Source of the DNA: CACORA01 sp044234625
GTDB taxonomy: Bacteria; Planctomycetota; Planctomycetia; Pirellulales; UBA1268
Assembly (NCBI GenBank): GCA_044234625.1
Contig: JBIIIP010000032.1
Location: forward strand, 1-29,163
Direction: 5' to 3'
Length of the DNA: 29,163 bases
Shown here: positions 1-7,389 of the stretch, in pieces
How positions within the stretch are numbered: position 1 is the stretch's first letter
Layout of the letters: each line of letters starts with the position of its first letter
Position numbers and translations under genes: made by a program
The notes under the pieces: model-generated
Told to the model about the DNA's origin: nothing
Database searches by the model: none
What the model saw: the letters and a program-made list of their open reading frames with translations, nothing else

Positions 1-12
1 CGCCCCCGACGC

Positions 13-18
13 TATAAA
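13..18 (+). promoter_or_regulatory. -10 box for the tRNA gene
   Basis: TATAAA lies 10 bases before the mature 5' end of the tRNA, where a sigma70-type -10 box would give a very short 5' leader. The matching -35 would fall before the window, so only half of the promoter is visible. Confidence 0.45.
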
Positions 19-28
19 ACAGGCTTTC

Positions 29-101
<73 letters not shown>

Positions 102-110
102 CTTCGATTC

Positions 111-136
111 CGTTCCGTGTTTTCCAGCACGGGACG
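111..136 (+). terminator. hairpin downstream of the tRNA
   Basis: CGTTCCGTG (111-119) pairs with CACGGGACG (128-136) over nine base pairs, one of them G-T, around an 8-nt loop. It starts ten bases after the tRNA. It could be a terminator or 3'-processing hairpin, but the following bases (CTTCTCC) lack a long T run, so intrinsic termination would be weak. Confidence 0.45.
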
Positions 137-446
137 CTTCTCCGGGGGTGCGGCGGCGGCACGACCGGAAGTGGCGCTGTTAGCAAAACTGTTAGCAAGC
201 GGCCCCGCGAACACCCGTTGGACTGCCTCGAACGCCGCCCACGCCGCCTCCGCAGGTATGGAACTCAAGGAGAAACTACTCCCCCACCCCGGGCCATGAG
301 TTTGGCCCAGGCAAACCGCGAGTTCCCGGCCGGGTGGATTTTCACGCGTGGGCCGGGCCGACCTAGTTGGCCGCCTTGCGTCGGGGGAGCACGGAGCGGC
401 CGCGAATCCCGCGACCGCCGCCACCGCCGCCACGACCGCGCCGTGC
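137..446. other. gene-free stretch between tRNA and maeA
   Basis: I see no convincing intact gene here. A 12-bp near-tandem repeat, CTGTTAGCAA at 177-186 and 189-198, sits in the first part. An open minus-strand frame (47-481) runs from the end of maeA back into the antisense of the tRNA. Its product has a repeated ANS/ANS motif and ends in an antisense-tRNA peptide of the GVIRTHDQ type, which is what remains when integrase 3' ends or spurious reading frames abut tRNA genes. The left copy of a 42-bp dispersed repeat is at 358-399. The last 50 bases are a GCC/CCG-rich low-complexity run. Confidence 0.5.
358..399 (+). repeat. 42-bp diverged direct repeat, left copy
   Basis: This segment (core AGTTGGCCGCCTTG followed by GTCGGGG) matches 3682-3723 at 37 of 42 positions in the same orientation, with no gaps. 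It lies 47 bases beyond the maeA stop codon. In the frame open through both copies the five differences are all amino-acid changing, so it does not look like conserved coding sequence. Confidence 0.75.
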
Positions 447-2084
447 TTACGAGAGCGTCGGATAATTCGGCCGGTAGACATGCGAGCGGATGAACGCCTC
501 GAGGTCGGCCGGCCGCGCGATGCCCGCGTATCCCTCGTCGAAGATCACCCCCGCCACGTGGGCCGCCGTCTTGATCTCGGTCTCGAGGATGTTCGACTGC
601 AGCGGATAGAGCAGGCCCTGCTTGAGCAGTTCAGCCGGCACCTGGTCAGCGACGGCCTTCGCGGCCTCGATGAACAGCTTGTCGGTGATCCGCTTCGCCT
701 CGGTCGCGTACACCGCCATGCCGATCGCGGGATAGATGTAGAAGTTGTTCGCCTGCCCGGGCAGGTAGGTGACGCCGTTCAGCTGCACCGGCGAGAACGG
801 GACGCCCGCCGCGTAGAGCGCCTTGCCTTTCGACCAGGTGTAGGCCTGCTCCGGGGTGCACTCGGCGCAGGAAGTAGGGTTCGAGAGGGCCAGGATCACC
901 GGTCGCTCGTTCACCGCCGACATCGCCTCGATGACCGCACGGTTGAACGCCCCGCCGATTGTGCTCACGCCGATGATGGTGGTCGGCTTGAGGTCCTTGA
1001 TCGCGGCGACGAAGTCGCGGGTCGGGGCGTGCGGATGGGCGTACGGCCGCTGGAAGTCGAAGAGGTCGGTCCGCGACGCCTCGAGCAGGCCGTTCACGTC
1101 GAACATGTGGACGCGCGAACGCGCGTCGGCCAGCGTCATGCCCTGTTCGATGAGAGCCGAGCAAAGCAGGTTCGCCAGGCCGATGCCCGCCGAGCCCGCC
1201 CCGAGGAAGAGGTACTTCTCGTCCTTGAGCTGCGTGCCCTTGACCCGCGTCGCGTTGATCATGCCCGCGAGCGTGATGCCCGCGGTGCCCTGCACGTCGT
1301 CGTTGTAGACGCGGTACTTGTCGCGGTAGCGCTCGAGGAGGTGCACCGCGTCGGCCCCGGTCCAGTCCTCGAAGTGAACGCAGCACTTCGGGAAGACCTC
1401 CTGCACCGCCTCCATGAACTCGTCGACGAACGAGAAGAGGTCGGCGGTCGACGGCCGCGGCTGCCGCAGCCCGAGGTACAGCGGATCGTGCAGCAGCTGC
1501 TCGTTGTTCGTCCCCGCGTCGAGGTACATCGGCAGCAGGAACTGCGGCGGCACGCCGGCCGTCGCGGTGTAGAGCTGCAGTTTCCCAATGGGGATGCCCA
1601 TGCCGTTGGCCCCGAGGTCGCCGAGCCCGAGGATGCGCCCGCCGTCGGTCACGCAGATGAACCGTACGTCCTTCTGCGGCCAGTTCCGCAGGACTTCCTT
1701 GATCTTGCCGCGCCGGCGAATCGAAAGGTACACGCCGCGCGGCCCGCGGAACATGTGCCCGAACTTGAGGCACGCCTCGCCGATCGTCGGGTCGTAGACA
1801 ATCGGCAGGAAGCGGGCCGGATCGGACATGAGCGTCCGGTAGAAGAGCGTCTCGTTGTGGTCGAGCAGGTTCATCAGGTAGACGTACCGCTCGAGGTCAG
1901 TGGTCTTGTGCCCGAGCTGCAGCATCACCCGCTGGAGCTGGAGGTCTTCGGTCTCGATCACGTCGGGGACGAGCCCGACGATCCCGAGAGCCTGCCGCTC
2001 GGCCTCGGTGAAGGCCGTCGACTTGTTGAGGAAGGGATCCTGGAGCAGGTCGGCGCCGCGCTTGGTGGTCTTCGGTGCGTTCAT
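447..2084 (-). CDS. maeA: NAD-dependent malic enzyme
   Basis: The 545-residue product is a full-length large-subunit-type malic enzyme, which oxidatively decarboxylates malate to pyruvate and CO2 in the cytoplasm. Family landmarks are in order: YDPTIGEACLKFG (97-109, with the catalytic Tyr97), IPIGKLQLY with the candidate catalytic Lys168, the metal-site FED (238-240) and NDDVQGTAG (261-269, third ligand Asp263), then the Rossmann motif GAGSAGIG (295-302). NAD preference is the usual property of this long form but is inferred here. The start ATG is at 2084, only 27 bases after the fumC stop on the same strand, so the two genes are probably co-transcribed with maeA second. No strong Shine-Dalgarno sequence is visible in that gap. 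Together the pair would convert fumarate through malate to pyruvate. Confidence 0.95.
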   Translation of the reverse strand: MNAPKTTKRGADLLQDPFLNKSTAFTEAERQALGIVGLVPDVIETEDLQLQRVMLQLGHKTTDLERYVYLMNLLDHNETLFYRTLMSDPARFLPIVYDPTIGEACLKFGHMFRGPRGVYLSIRRRGKIKEVLRNWPQKDVRFICVTDGGRILGLGDLGANGMGIPIGKLQLYTATAGVPPQFLLPMYLDAGTNNEQLLHDPLYLGLRQPRPSTADLFSFVDEFMEAVQEVFPKCCVHFEDWTGADAVHLLERYRDKYRVYNDDVQGTAGITLAGMINATRVKGTQLKDEKYLFLGAGSAGIGLANLLCSALIEQGMTLADARSRVHMFDVNGLLEASRTDLFDFQRPYAHPHAPTRDFVAAIKDLKPTTIIGVSTIGGAFNRAVIEAMSAVNERPVILALSNPTSCAECTPEQAYTWSKGKALYAAGVPFSPVQLNGVTYLPGQANNFYIYPAIGMAVYATEAKRITDKLFIEAAKAVADQVPAELLKQGLLYPLQSNILETEIKTAAHVAGVIFDEGYAGIARPADLEAFIRSHVYRPNYPTLS

Positions 2085-2111
2085 GGGGATTCCGGGCGGA
2101 ATAGAGTTCGG

Positions 2112-3515
2112 TCAGGCGGTCGCGACGTGCGGCACGACCATGGTGCGGGGATCGACGATCCGGTCGAATTCGGCGGCGTCTACGAAGCCGAGCTGGAGGG
2201 CGGCTTCCTTCAAGGTGAGGTCGTGGTCGAGGGCGAAGTGTGCGATCTTCGACGCCTGATCGTAGCCGATCACCGGCGACAGGGCGGTCACGAGCATGAG
2301 CAACCGCTCGACGAATTCGCCGATCCGCTTCAGGTTCGGTTGCGTCCCTTCCACGAGGAAACGGCGGAAGTTCACACACCCGTCGGTCAGCAGCCGCACC
2401 GACTGCATGAGGTTGTGGATGAGGAGCGGCTTGTAGACGTTCATCTCGAGGTAGCCGCCGGCGCCGCCGAAACCGATCGCGACGTCGTTGGCCATCACCT
2501 GCACCGAGAGCATGGTAAGCGCCTCGGCCTGGGTCGGGATGACCTTGCCCGGCATGATCGACGAGCCCGGCTCGTTTGCGGGGATCGTCAGCTCGGCGAA
2601 TCCCGCCCGGGGCCCGCACGAGAGCAGCCGGATGTCGTTGCCGACCCGGTACAGCGTCACCGCGAGCGTCCGCAGGGCGGCCGAGAGATGCACGATCGCC
2701 TCATGCCCTCCCTGCACACAGAACTTGTTCGGGGCGGTGACGAACGGCAGGCAGGTGAGTTCGGCGATCCGGGCCGCCGAGCCTTCGGCGAAACCCGGCG
2801 CCGAGTTGAGCCCGGTGCCCACCGCCGTGCCGCCGAGGGCGAGGCGATAGACGCCGCCGAGGGCATCGGCGATTCGCCCGAGGTCATCGGTGATCACCGC
2901 CGCGTAGCCCGACCACTCCTGCCCGAGCGTGAGCGGCGTCGCGTCCTGTAGGTGGGTCTGACCGATCTTGATGACGTCTTTCCATTGCTTGGCCTTCGCG
3001 GCGATCGCGTCGCGGAGCGCCGTCACCGCCGGCACCAGCCGCCCGGTCACGCCCGTCGCCGCGGCGATGTGCGTCGCCGAGGGGAACGAGTCGTTCGACG
3101 ACTGCGCCATGTTTACGTGGTCGTTCGGGTGCACCGGATCCTTGCTGCCGAGCGGGGTGCTCGCGAGCTGGCAGCAGCGGTTCGAGATCACCTCGTTCAC
3201 GTTCATGTTGAACTGCGTGCCGCTGCCGGTCATCCAGACGTGCAGCGGGAACATGTCGGCGTGCTGGCCCGCGAGGATCTCGTCGCAGGTCTTCACGATG
3301 AGCGTGAACTGCGGGTCGGCGAGCCGCTTCCCGTCGCGGTTGGCCATCGCCGCGGCCTTCTTGAGCGTTGCGTAGGCCGCGATCATCTCGGTGGGGATGA
3401 ACTCGGTGCTGATGCTGAAGTGCTGGAGCGAGCGTTGGGTCTGGGCGCCCCACAGCCGGTCGGCGGCGACTTCGACGGGGCCGAGGCTGTCGGTTTCGGT
3501 ACGGGTGGCGGACAT
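2112..3515 (-). CDS. fumC: class II fumarate hydratase
   Basis: The 467-residue product is a fumarase C, interconverting fumarate and malate in the TCA cycle. From the ATG at 3515 the protein aligns without gaps to E. coli FumC numbering at the active site: TGSGTQ (96-101), QSSND (138-142), catalytic THLQDATP with His188, and the mobile SS loop GSSIMPGKV (317-325) with Ser318 and Lys324. The next residue in that loop is Ile326 (codon 2538-2540), where the family normally has the substrate-contacting Asn326. The frame stays open upstream to 3854, but that extension is Arg-rich, crosses a dispersed repeat and resembles no fumarase. The start at 3515 has GGGGAGA about 11 bases upstream. It is the first gene of the fumC-maeA pair. 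The related aspartase is less likely given the exact FumC spacing and length. Confidence 0.95.
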   Translation of the reverse strand: MSATRTETDSLGPVEVAADRLWGAQTQRSLQHFSISTEFIPTEMIAAYATLKKAAAMANRDGKRLADPQFTLIVKTCDEILAGQHADMFPLHVWMTGSGTQFNMNVNEVISNRCCQLASTPLGSKDPVHPNDHVNMAQSSNDSFPSATHIAAATGVTGRLVPAVTALRDAIAAKAKQWKDVIKIGQTHLQDATPLTLGQEWSGYAAVITDDLGRIADALGGVYRLALGGTAVGTGLNSAPGFAEGSAARIAELTCLPFVTAPNKFCVQGGHEAIVHLSAALRTLAVTLYRVGNDIRLLSCGPRAGFAELTIPANEPGSSIMPGKVIPTQAEALTMLSVQVMANDVAIGFGGAGGYLEMNVYKPLLIHNLMQSVRLLTDGCVNFRRFLVEGTQPNLKRIGEFVERLLMLVTALSPVIGYDQASKIAHFALDHDLTLKEAALQLGFVDAAEFDRIVDPRTMVVPHVATA

Positions 3516-3681
3516 GTGGCGGTCTCCCCGGGCTCTCCGAACGGACACCGAAGTAAGGCAGAAATGCGTTGCTCGCCTCAGGACCCCGACGGCTTGATCC
3601 CCGAGCGGTGCACGGGGGCCCGGTGTGACTCGCGGGGCTTCTCGGCCGAGACGGGCGGCGGCACCGACATCAGCACCCATA

Positions 3682-3723
3682 CCGACCCAGTTGGCCGCCT
3701 TGTGTCGGGGAAGTACGTAGCGG
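3682..3723 (+). repeat. 42-bp diverged direct repeat, right copy
   Basis: The partner of 358-399, with 37 of 42 identical bases in the same orientation. It lies 166 bases upstream of the fumC start, so the two copies bracket the fumC-maeA pair and nothing else. Confidence 0.75.
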
Positions 3724-3985
3724 ATGCGACCGATGCGGCCGTGTGGGCCGCGGATCACGGACAATCGCTCGATCGCGAAGGGCGGCCGGGCGCAGTACCG
3801 ACCCGCACGTTGCCGCGATGGCTCGAGCCGGAAGGGTATCGTTGCTATTCGCACGACTGCCGATCAAGGCGTCGATTTGGCCTTTCACGATCGAGGGCAA
3901 TGCGCGCGACTCGGGCAGGCCTTTACCGGGGATTCCGGACAGCACTTTTGCACCCGCTCGTCTGGCCTTCACGGCCCGGGACGTA

Positions 3986-3994
3986 TGGTACGAT
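3986..3994 (+). promoter_or_regulatory. possible extended -10 upstream of the DUF3127 gene
   Basis: TGG followed by TACGAT forms an extended -10-like element about 70 bases before the start codon at 4064. No good -35 sequence lies at the right distance, so this is a tentative call made from position and pattern only. Confidence 0.25.
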
Positions 3995-4063
3995 TTTCGT
4001 CCTGGCAGCCCGCTCCGCAGCGGTGCTGGAGCCCGACCGTAGAGAATCAACGGCCAACATCCC

Positions 4064-4435
4064 ATGAAAGACCCGACCATCCGCGGCGTCGTCCACCTGA
4101 TCGAGGAGACCAAGACCTTCGGGCAGAAGGGCTTTCGCAAGCGCCTAGTGGTGCTCGAGCAGTCCAAAGGCACGTTCACCAACTTTATTCCCGTCGAGTT
4201 TGTGAAGGACGGCTGTGACGCTGTCGATGACCTGGCCGTGGGAGACGAGATCGAGGTGACCTACCGCCTGAGCGGCCGCCGCTGGCAAAAAGATGAGGCA
4301 AGCGAGGCCAAATATTTCCTCAGCGCCGAGGGCCTGTCATTCACACGACTGTCTGGGAGCGGTCAGGCTCATGGCGGCTCAAACGACGCCAACGATGCCT
4401 TCGCCGAGGCCAGTGACGATGACGTGCCTTTTTGA
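4064..4435 (+). CDS. DUF3127 protein with SSB-like C-terminal tip
   Basis: The 123-residue product begins with a beta-rich segment (IRGVVHLIEETKTFGQKGFRKR, residues 7 onward in short form) typical of DUF3127, a small domain thought to adopt a single-strand-DNA-binding (OB) type fold. After a Gly/Ser/Asn/Asp-rich linker (about 97-117) it ends in DDDVPF (118-123). This is nearly identical to the DDDIPF tip with which bacterial SSB recruits its protein partners. A role in ssDNA handling is inferred from fold and tail; no function is proven for the family. The last 67 bases overlap, on the opposite strand, the 3' end of the convergent glycosyltransferase gene. The start follows directly on AACATCCC, without a clear Shine-Dalgarno. 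Confidence 0.85.
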   Translation: MKDPTIRGVVHLIEETKTFGQKGFRKRLVVLEQSKGTFTNFIPVEFVKDGCDAVDDLAVGDEIEVTYRLSGRRWQKDEASEAKYFLSAEGLSFTRLSGSGQAHGGSNDANDAFAEASDDDVPF

Positions 4436-5262
4436 GGCGCCCCTGCCGCCCCGCAGGAATCATTGAACCCGTTGAACAACACGAACGGGTCGTGGCCGAG
4501 TTGATGGTCAGGAATACGATGCAAGGCGAAGACGCCCGGCTGGAGCAAAAAGGAATACAGCCACAGCACCTGGTCATCGTCGACAAGTTGCTTCTGCATC
4601 AACGCCTTGAAGCTCATCTCCATCAGGCTTGCCATTCTCGGCCACAGTTTTTTGGAGGCCACCGCCTTGCACCCTGAAACATAGACGTCGTTGGTGGCGA
4701 CGATTTTCTCGATCGGCACGTTGTCGTACTCCTTGTACGCAAACAGGTGAATCTTGTCCGGGGCAAAACCATACGTCCATGTTCTGCTCGGCGGAATTTT
4801 CTCCACGCTTCGGCAGTATCCAAAATCGATCCACGCGACGCAGTCGTTGATCACCTTTCCCATCTCAATGGCCTTGTTGACAAAATAGGCCTTGAGATTC
4901 GTGATCAACACATAGTCAGGGCTCCAATATTCCGGATTCCTGATCTGTTTCGGATGTATTCTCGCTCTGTAGCCCGGCGACTGCTGGATGTTTCTGATCA
5001 CTGCCCGAGTGCCGCTGAAGTGCCGCATGGCATCGAATGCCACGATGGTTACCTTGCTCTGCTTGTCACAGGCGGCACGGATTCTCTCGACCAGGTTCTC
5101 GCTCGTGAACACCGTGATGTCGTTTGCCAGTCGTGTCAGATGAGAGAATCGCTCGATGTACGTGTCGGTCGTTCTCTGCAGATACGCCGGATGCCCGTTG
5201 TGCGGGCCCCATTCGGCCCGACCGATGTCGTAGAACGCCGTTACGATCGATATGTCAGCCAT
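4369..5262 (-). CDS. HtrL/YibB (WlaTC)-family glycosyltransferase
   Basis: The 297-residue product has the hallmarks of the HtrL/YibB/WlaTC family: an N-terminal ISIVTAFYDIGR (4-15), YLQRTTDTYIERFSHL (27-42), PEYWSPDYVLITNLKAYFVN (110-129) and AWIDFGYCR (143-151). Family members sit in surface-polysaccharide loci (wla in Campylobacter, near LPS genes in E. coli) and are predicted glycosyltransferases; the sugar is unknown. No signal peptide or membrane segment is seen. The start overlaps the end of the preceding glycosyltransferase gene by 8 bases, suggesting translational coupling. The Ser/Ala-rich C-terminus (about 272-297) is read antisense through the DUF3127 gene and is probably non-homologous tail. 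Base composition is lower in GC than the surroundings. Confidence 0.85.
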   Translation of the reverse strand: MADISIVTAFYDIGRAEWGPHNGHPAYLQRTTDTYIERFSHLTRLANDITVFTSENLVERIRAACDKQSKVTIVAFDAMRHFSGTRAVIRNIQQSPGYRARIHPKQIRNPEYWSPDYVLITNLKAYFVNKAIEMGKVINDCVAWIDFGYCRSVEKIPPSRTWTYGFAPDKIHLFAYKEYDNVPIEKIVATNDVYVSGCKAVASKKLWPRMASLMEMSFKALMQKQLVDDDQVLWLYSFLLQPGVFALHRIPDHQLGHDPFVLFNGFNDSCGAAGAPQKGTSSSLASAKASLASFEPP

Positions 5263-6091
5263 ACTTTCGCTCGATCACGCCCCGCCACTCCGGCACACGA
5301 TCATACTGGTGCACGATACAGTATTCCGTGCCCGCATTCGTGACGACGGAATCACCCTGCAGCCTCGGCTCCGGCTCCAGCAGTTTCGGCCTGAACGCCG
5401 CCCGCTTGCTGGGGTCGGCAGTCGTCCCCAGCTGACACGCCCACCCGTCTTCCGACGTGGCGTAGAGACAGGTCCTGCGATACGGCTGATGGGCGATGAG
5501 AAAATTGAACGTGCTCTGATCACAGATCCGAGTGGGCCTGTTCGCGGCAGCGGCCACGATGCCTATCGCCAGTTCCATGATTGAATCAGCACGCCCCGCG
5601 AGCACGCCGACGTTGTAGATTTCATTGTGCTTGTAGCGTTCGTGGATGAGGGCACCGTAGGTGTCGAGCAGGTTTTGATTTCCCCATGGCTCGTCCTTGT
5701 ACCGCATGCTCTCACTGCTGAACACCATCCGTTTGCCACCGAGGTGTTCCTCCAGATACTCCACCGGATTCCGCTGAAACACCACGTCGCGCGTGTCGGT
5801 CGTTACCGCGTAGCGATACTCGTTGCGACTCAGGTGATCGTGGATGTGCAGAAAGCGATCGACATGGACAGGGCACCTCCGGGAGCCGTACGTCGCGTTG
5901 CCGGCGGCATCCCGCGCGAAAGTGATCGCACGAAACCCGCTGTCTTCGATGCGGCGCACCGTGTCGTGATCACACTTCAGCAGGATGATCACGCGATCCC
6001 CGCTGAATCCACTGCGATTGACGGAGTTCACCCAATACCGCAGCACGCTCCAATCGTAATTGGTGCTGCATCCTATGATGACGTCTTTCAT
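5255..6091 (-). CDS. putative GT-A glycosyltransferase
   Basis: The 278-residue product looks like a GT-A-fold nucleotide-sugar transferase. It starts with a beta strand and substrate-entry segment (DVIIGCSTNYDW, 3-14). It carries an acidic metal-site motif VTTDTRDVVFQ (96-106) on a predicted strand end, then EIYNVGVLAG (157-166) and CDQSTFNFLI (190-199), the order seen in several glycosyltransferases with a DxD-like site and a later Asp-Gln pair. I cannot assign donor or acceptor. It lies between two other glycosyltransferase genes on the same strand: 9 bases after the upstream one and overlapping the downstream one by 8. The trio probably acts on one surface glycan. Confidence 0.75.
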   Translation of the reverse strand: MKDVIIGCSTNYDWSVLRYWVNSVNRSGFSGDRVIILLKCDHDTVRRIEDSGFRAITFARDAAGNATYGSRRCPVHVDRFLHIHDHLSRNEYRYAVTTDTRDVVFQRNPVEYLEEHLGGKRMVFSSESMRYKDEPWGNQNLLDTYGALIHERYKHNEIYNVGVLAGRADSIMELAIGIVAAAANRPTRICDQSTFNFLIAHQPYRRTCLYATSEDGWACQLGTTADPSKRAAFRPKLLEPEPRLQGDSVVTNAGTEYCIVHQYDRVPEWRGVIERKYG

Positions 6092-6100
6092 GGAACGGGA

Positions 6101-7252
6101 CTATCTCGTGGGGCGGGCCGATGAAGCCGTTGACGCGGGCTGTCCGTGACGGAGCGGAACAATCCGCCGCGCCGGCGTGTAAATGCTGGGCTGGCGCCAC
6201 ATGTAACCGGGCGCGGTCGTTTGCCCCTTGAGGAGGGGGAGCAGCACTCTCCATGTCAGCGCATCTTCATTTACAAATACGGCACCTGCAGGCATGAAGC
6301 CAATGATATCGCCCTGCGCGTCGGGCAGTCCGCCCGCGCCAGGGGTGCCCGCCACGAGATGAATGTCGAAGTCACGGAACGTCTGCGCGTCGAGTGATGA
6401 AAGCGTGGCCTCGGTGCGGGCCTTGGCTGCGGCGTCGGTGATGACGATGCTCACGGTCGGAGTCTGGAACGGAAGATGATCCGGCAGAGCGGGATCGTCG
6501 GCGAAGGGGCCGGTACGTCGCACGGGAATTTCTTTTTCCAACGGCCAGAACATCAACTGATTCCGGGCCACCTGCGCGTTCGCCTGCCTTCCGCGTTTAT
6601 TCGAAGGATGCCAATGGTGCAGGCACGAGGTGGTTCCTTCCAGATTGAACACGCGGGCGCCGCTGCGGGTGGCGCGATCGAAGAAATCGTTGTCTTCGCA
6701 TCCCCATATCGTGTAGGCCTCTTCCCAGCCGCGGATCTCATCGAACAGCGCGCGCGAGAACACGACGTTCCCCCTACTCCAGACCCGCTCTTCCGCAACC
6801 GTAAGCAGGCACTCGTAGTCGGTGGTGTAATCGTGGCATTCGATCGTGATGTTCGGCGGCAGGTCCATCATCGGAAAATGGGCGTAGAAGGCTGCTCCCG
6901 CCTTGCTCGCGATGTCCAGAATCACCCGCGTGAAGTTCGTCGCGAACACGAGGTCTGCGTCTGCCGTGATGATCACCGGCGCCGCGGTAGCCCGAACGCC
7001 ACGATTGATGGCGCGCGACCGGTTCCAAGGGCCTGGCTCGTCGAACCACACATGCCGCGCGCGGCCCGCGCGGGCCACGGCCCTTGCGGCGGCGGCATGT
7101 TCCGGCGATGAGCCGTAATCCGCCACGACGATGTCCGCAACGTCGGCATCGGCCTGCCTGCGGATCGAATCGATACAACGCCGCATGGTCTCTGCGGGGT
7201 AATTCCTGATCGGCAGGATGAACGCCAGGGTCGGGCTCGATGAAGCCGTCAT
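6101..7252 (-). CDS. family 2 glycosyltransferase with second degenerate domain
   Basis: The 383-residue product opens with a GT2 domain: LAFILPIRNYP (9-19), VVADYGSS (42-49), ITADADLVFA (95-104, holding the metal-binding DxD) and a galactosyltransferase-type acceptor segment GWEEAYTIWGCEDNDFFDR (175-193). After a linker, residues about 264-335 (TPTVSIVITD, then FDIHLVAG, GDIIGFMPAGA) resemble the start of another GT2 domain. That part is short and lacks a clear catalytic core, so it is probably degenerate or regulatory. The far C-terminus is Arg/Ser/Thr-rich. It is the first large gene of the three-gene cluster. The upstream end overlaps a possible 46-codon ORF in an ATGA arrangement. Confidence 0.85.
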   Translation of the reverse strand: MTASSSPTLAFILPIRNYPAETMRRCIDSIRRQADADVADIVVADYGSSPEHAAAARAVARAGRARHVWFDEPGPWNRSRAINRGVRATAAPVIITADADLVFATNFTRVILDIASKAGAAFYAHFPMMDLPPNITIECHDYTTDYECLLTVAEERVWSRGNVVFSRALFDEIRGWEEAYTIWGCEDNDFFDRATRSGARVFNLEGTTSCLHHWHPSNKRGRQANAQVARNQLMFWPLEKEIPVRRTGPFADDPALPDHLPFQTPTVSIVITDAAAKARTEATLSSLDAQTFRDFDIHLVAGTPGAGGLPDAQGDIIGFMPAGAVFVNEDALTWRVLLPLLKGQTTAPGYMWRQPSIYTPARRIVPLRHGQPASTASSARPTR

Positions 7253-7389
7253 GAATCACGCCATGCCGTTTGGGCCGGAGCCCTGAGGAGCGCAATCCAT
7301 CGCCATGTCGGTGAACGCGTCATCGATGCCACGAGAATCGATGCAGGCAATCCGAACAATGGCCAAAGAGTTCCCGGGATGATCAGCAT
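7249..7389 (-). CDS. possible 46-residue coupled leader ORF
   Basis: A short frame from ATG at 7389 encodes 46 residues, beginning MLIIPGTLWPLFGLPASILV and rich in Trp and Leu. Its TGA stop overlaps the ATG of the downstream glycosyltransferase gene as ATGA, the usual sign of translational coupling, and GGGAA lies nearby upstream. It could be a small membrane peptide, a coupled leader, or the decayed end of a lost membrane-protein gene. I do not recognise the sequence, and chance is not excluded. Confidence 0.3.
   Translation of the reverse strand: MLIIPGTLWPLFGLPASILVASMTRSPTWRWIALLRAPAQTAWRDS

Larger units (their letters stand above)
3516..4063. other. divergent intergenic region, fumC / DUF3127
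   Basis: This 548-bp spacer separates two divergently transcribed genes and should contain both promoters. It holds the right copy of the 42-bp repeat at 3682-3723. The frames open through it are Arg/Pro/Ala-rich and resemble nothing I know, so I call no gene. No clear fumC promoter could be picked out. Confidence 0.5.

Noticed and set aside
348..2951. 867-codon open frame on the plus strand opposite maeA and fumC
   Set aside because: Arg/Val/Glu/Asp-rich product without family features; it is the antisense of two well-supported genes in high-GC DNA.
3516..3854. N-terminal extension of fumC up to an ATG at 3854
   Set aside because: Not fumarase-like, crosses the 42-bp repeat; the ATG at 3515 gives exact family numbering and a ribosome-binding site.
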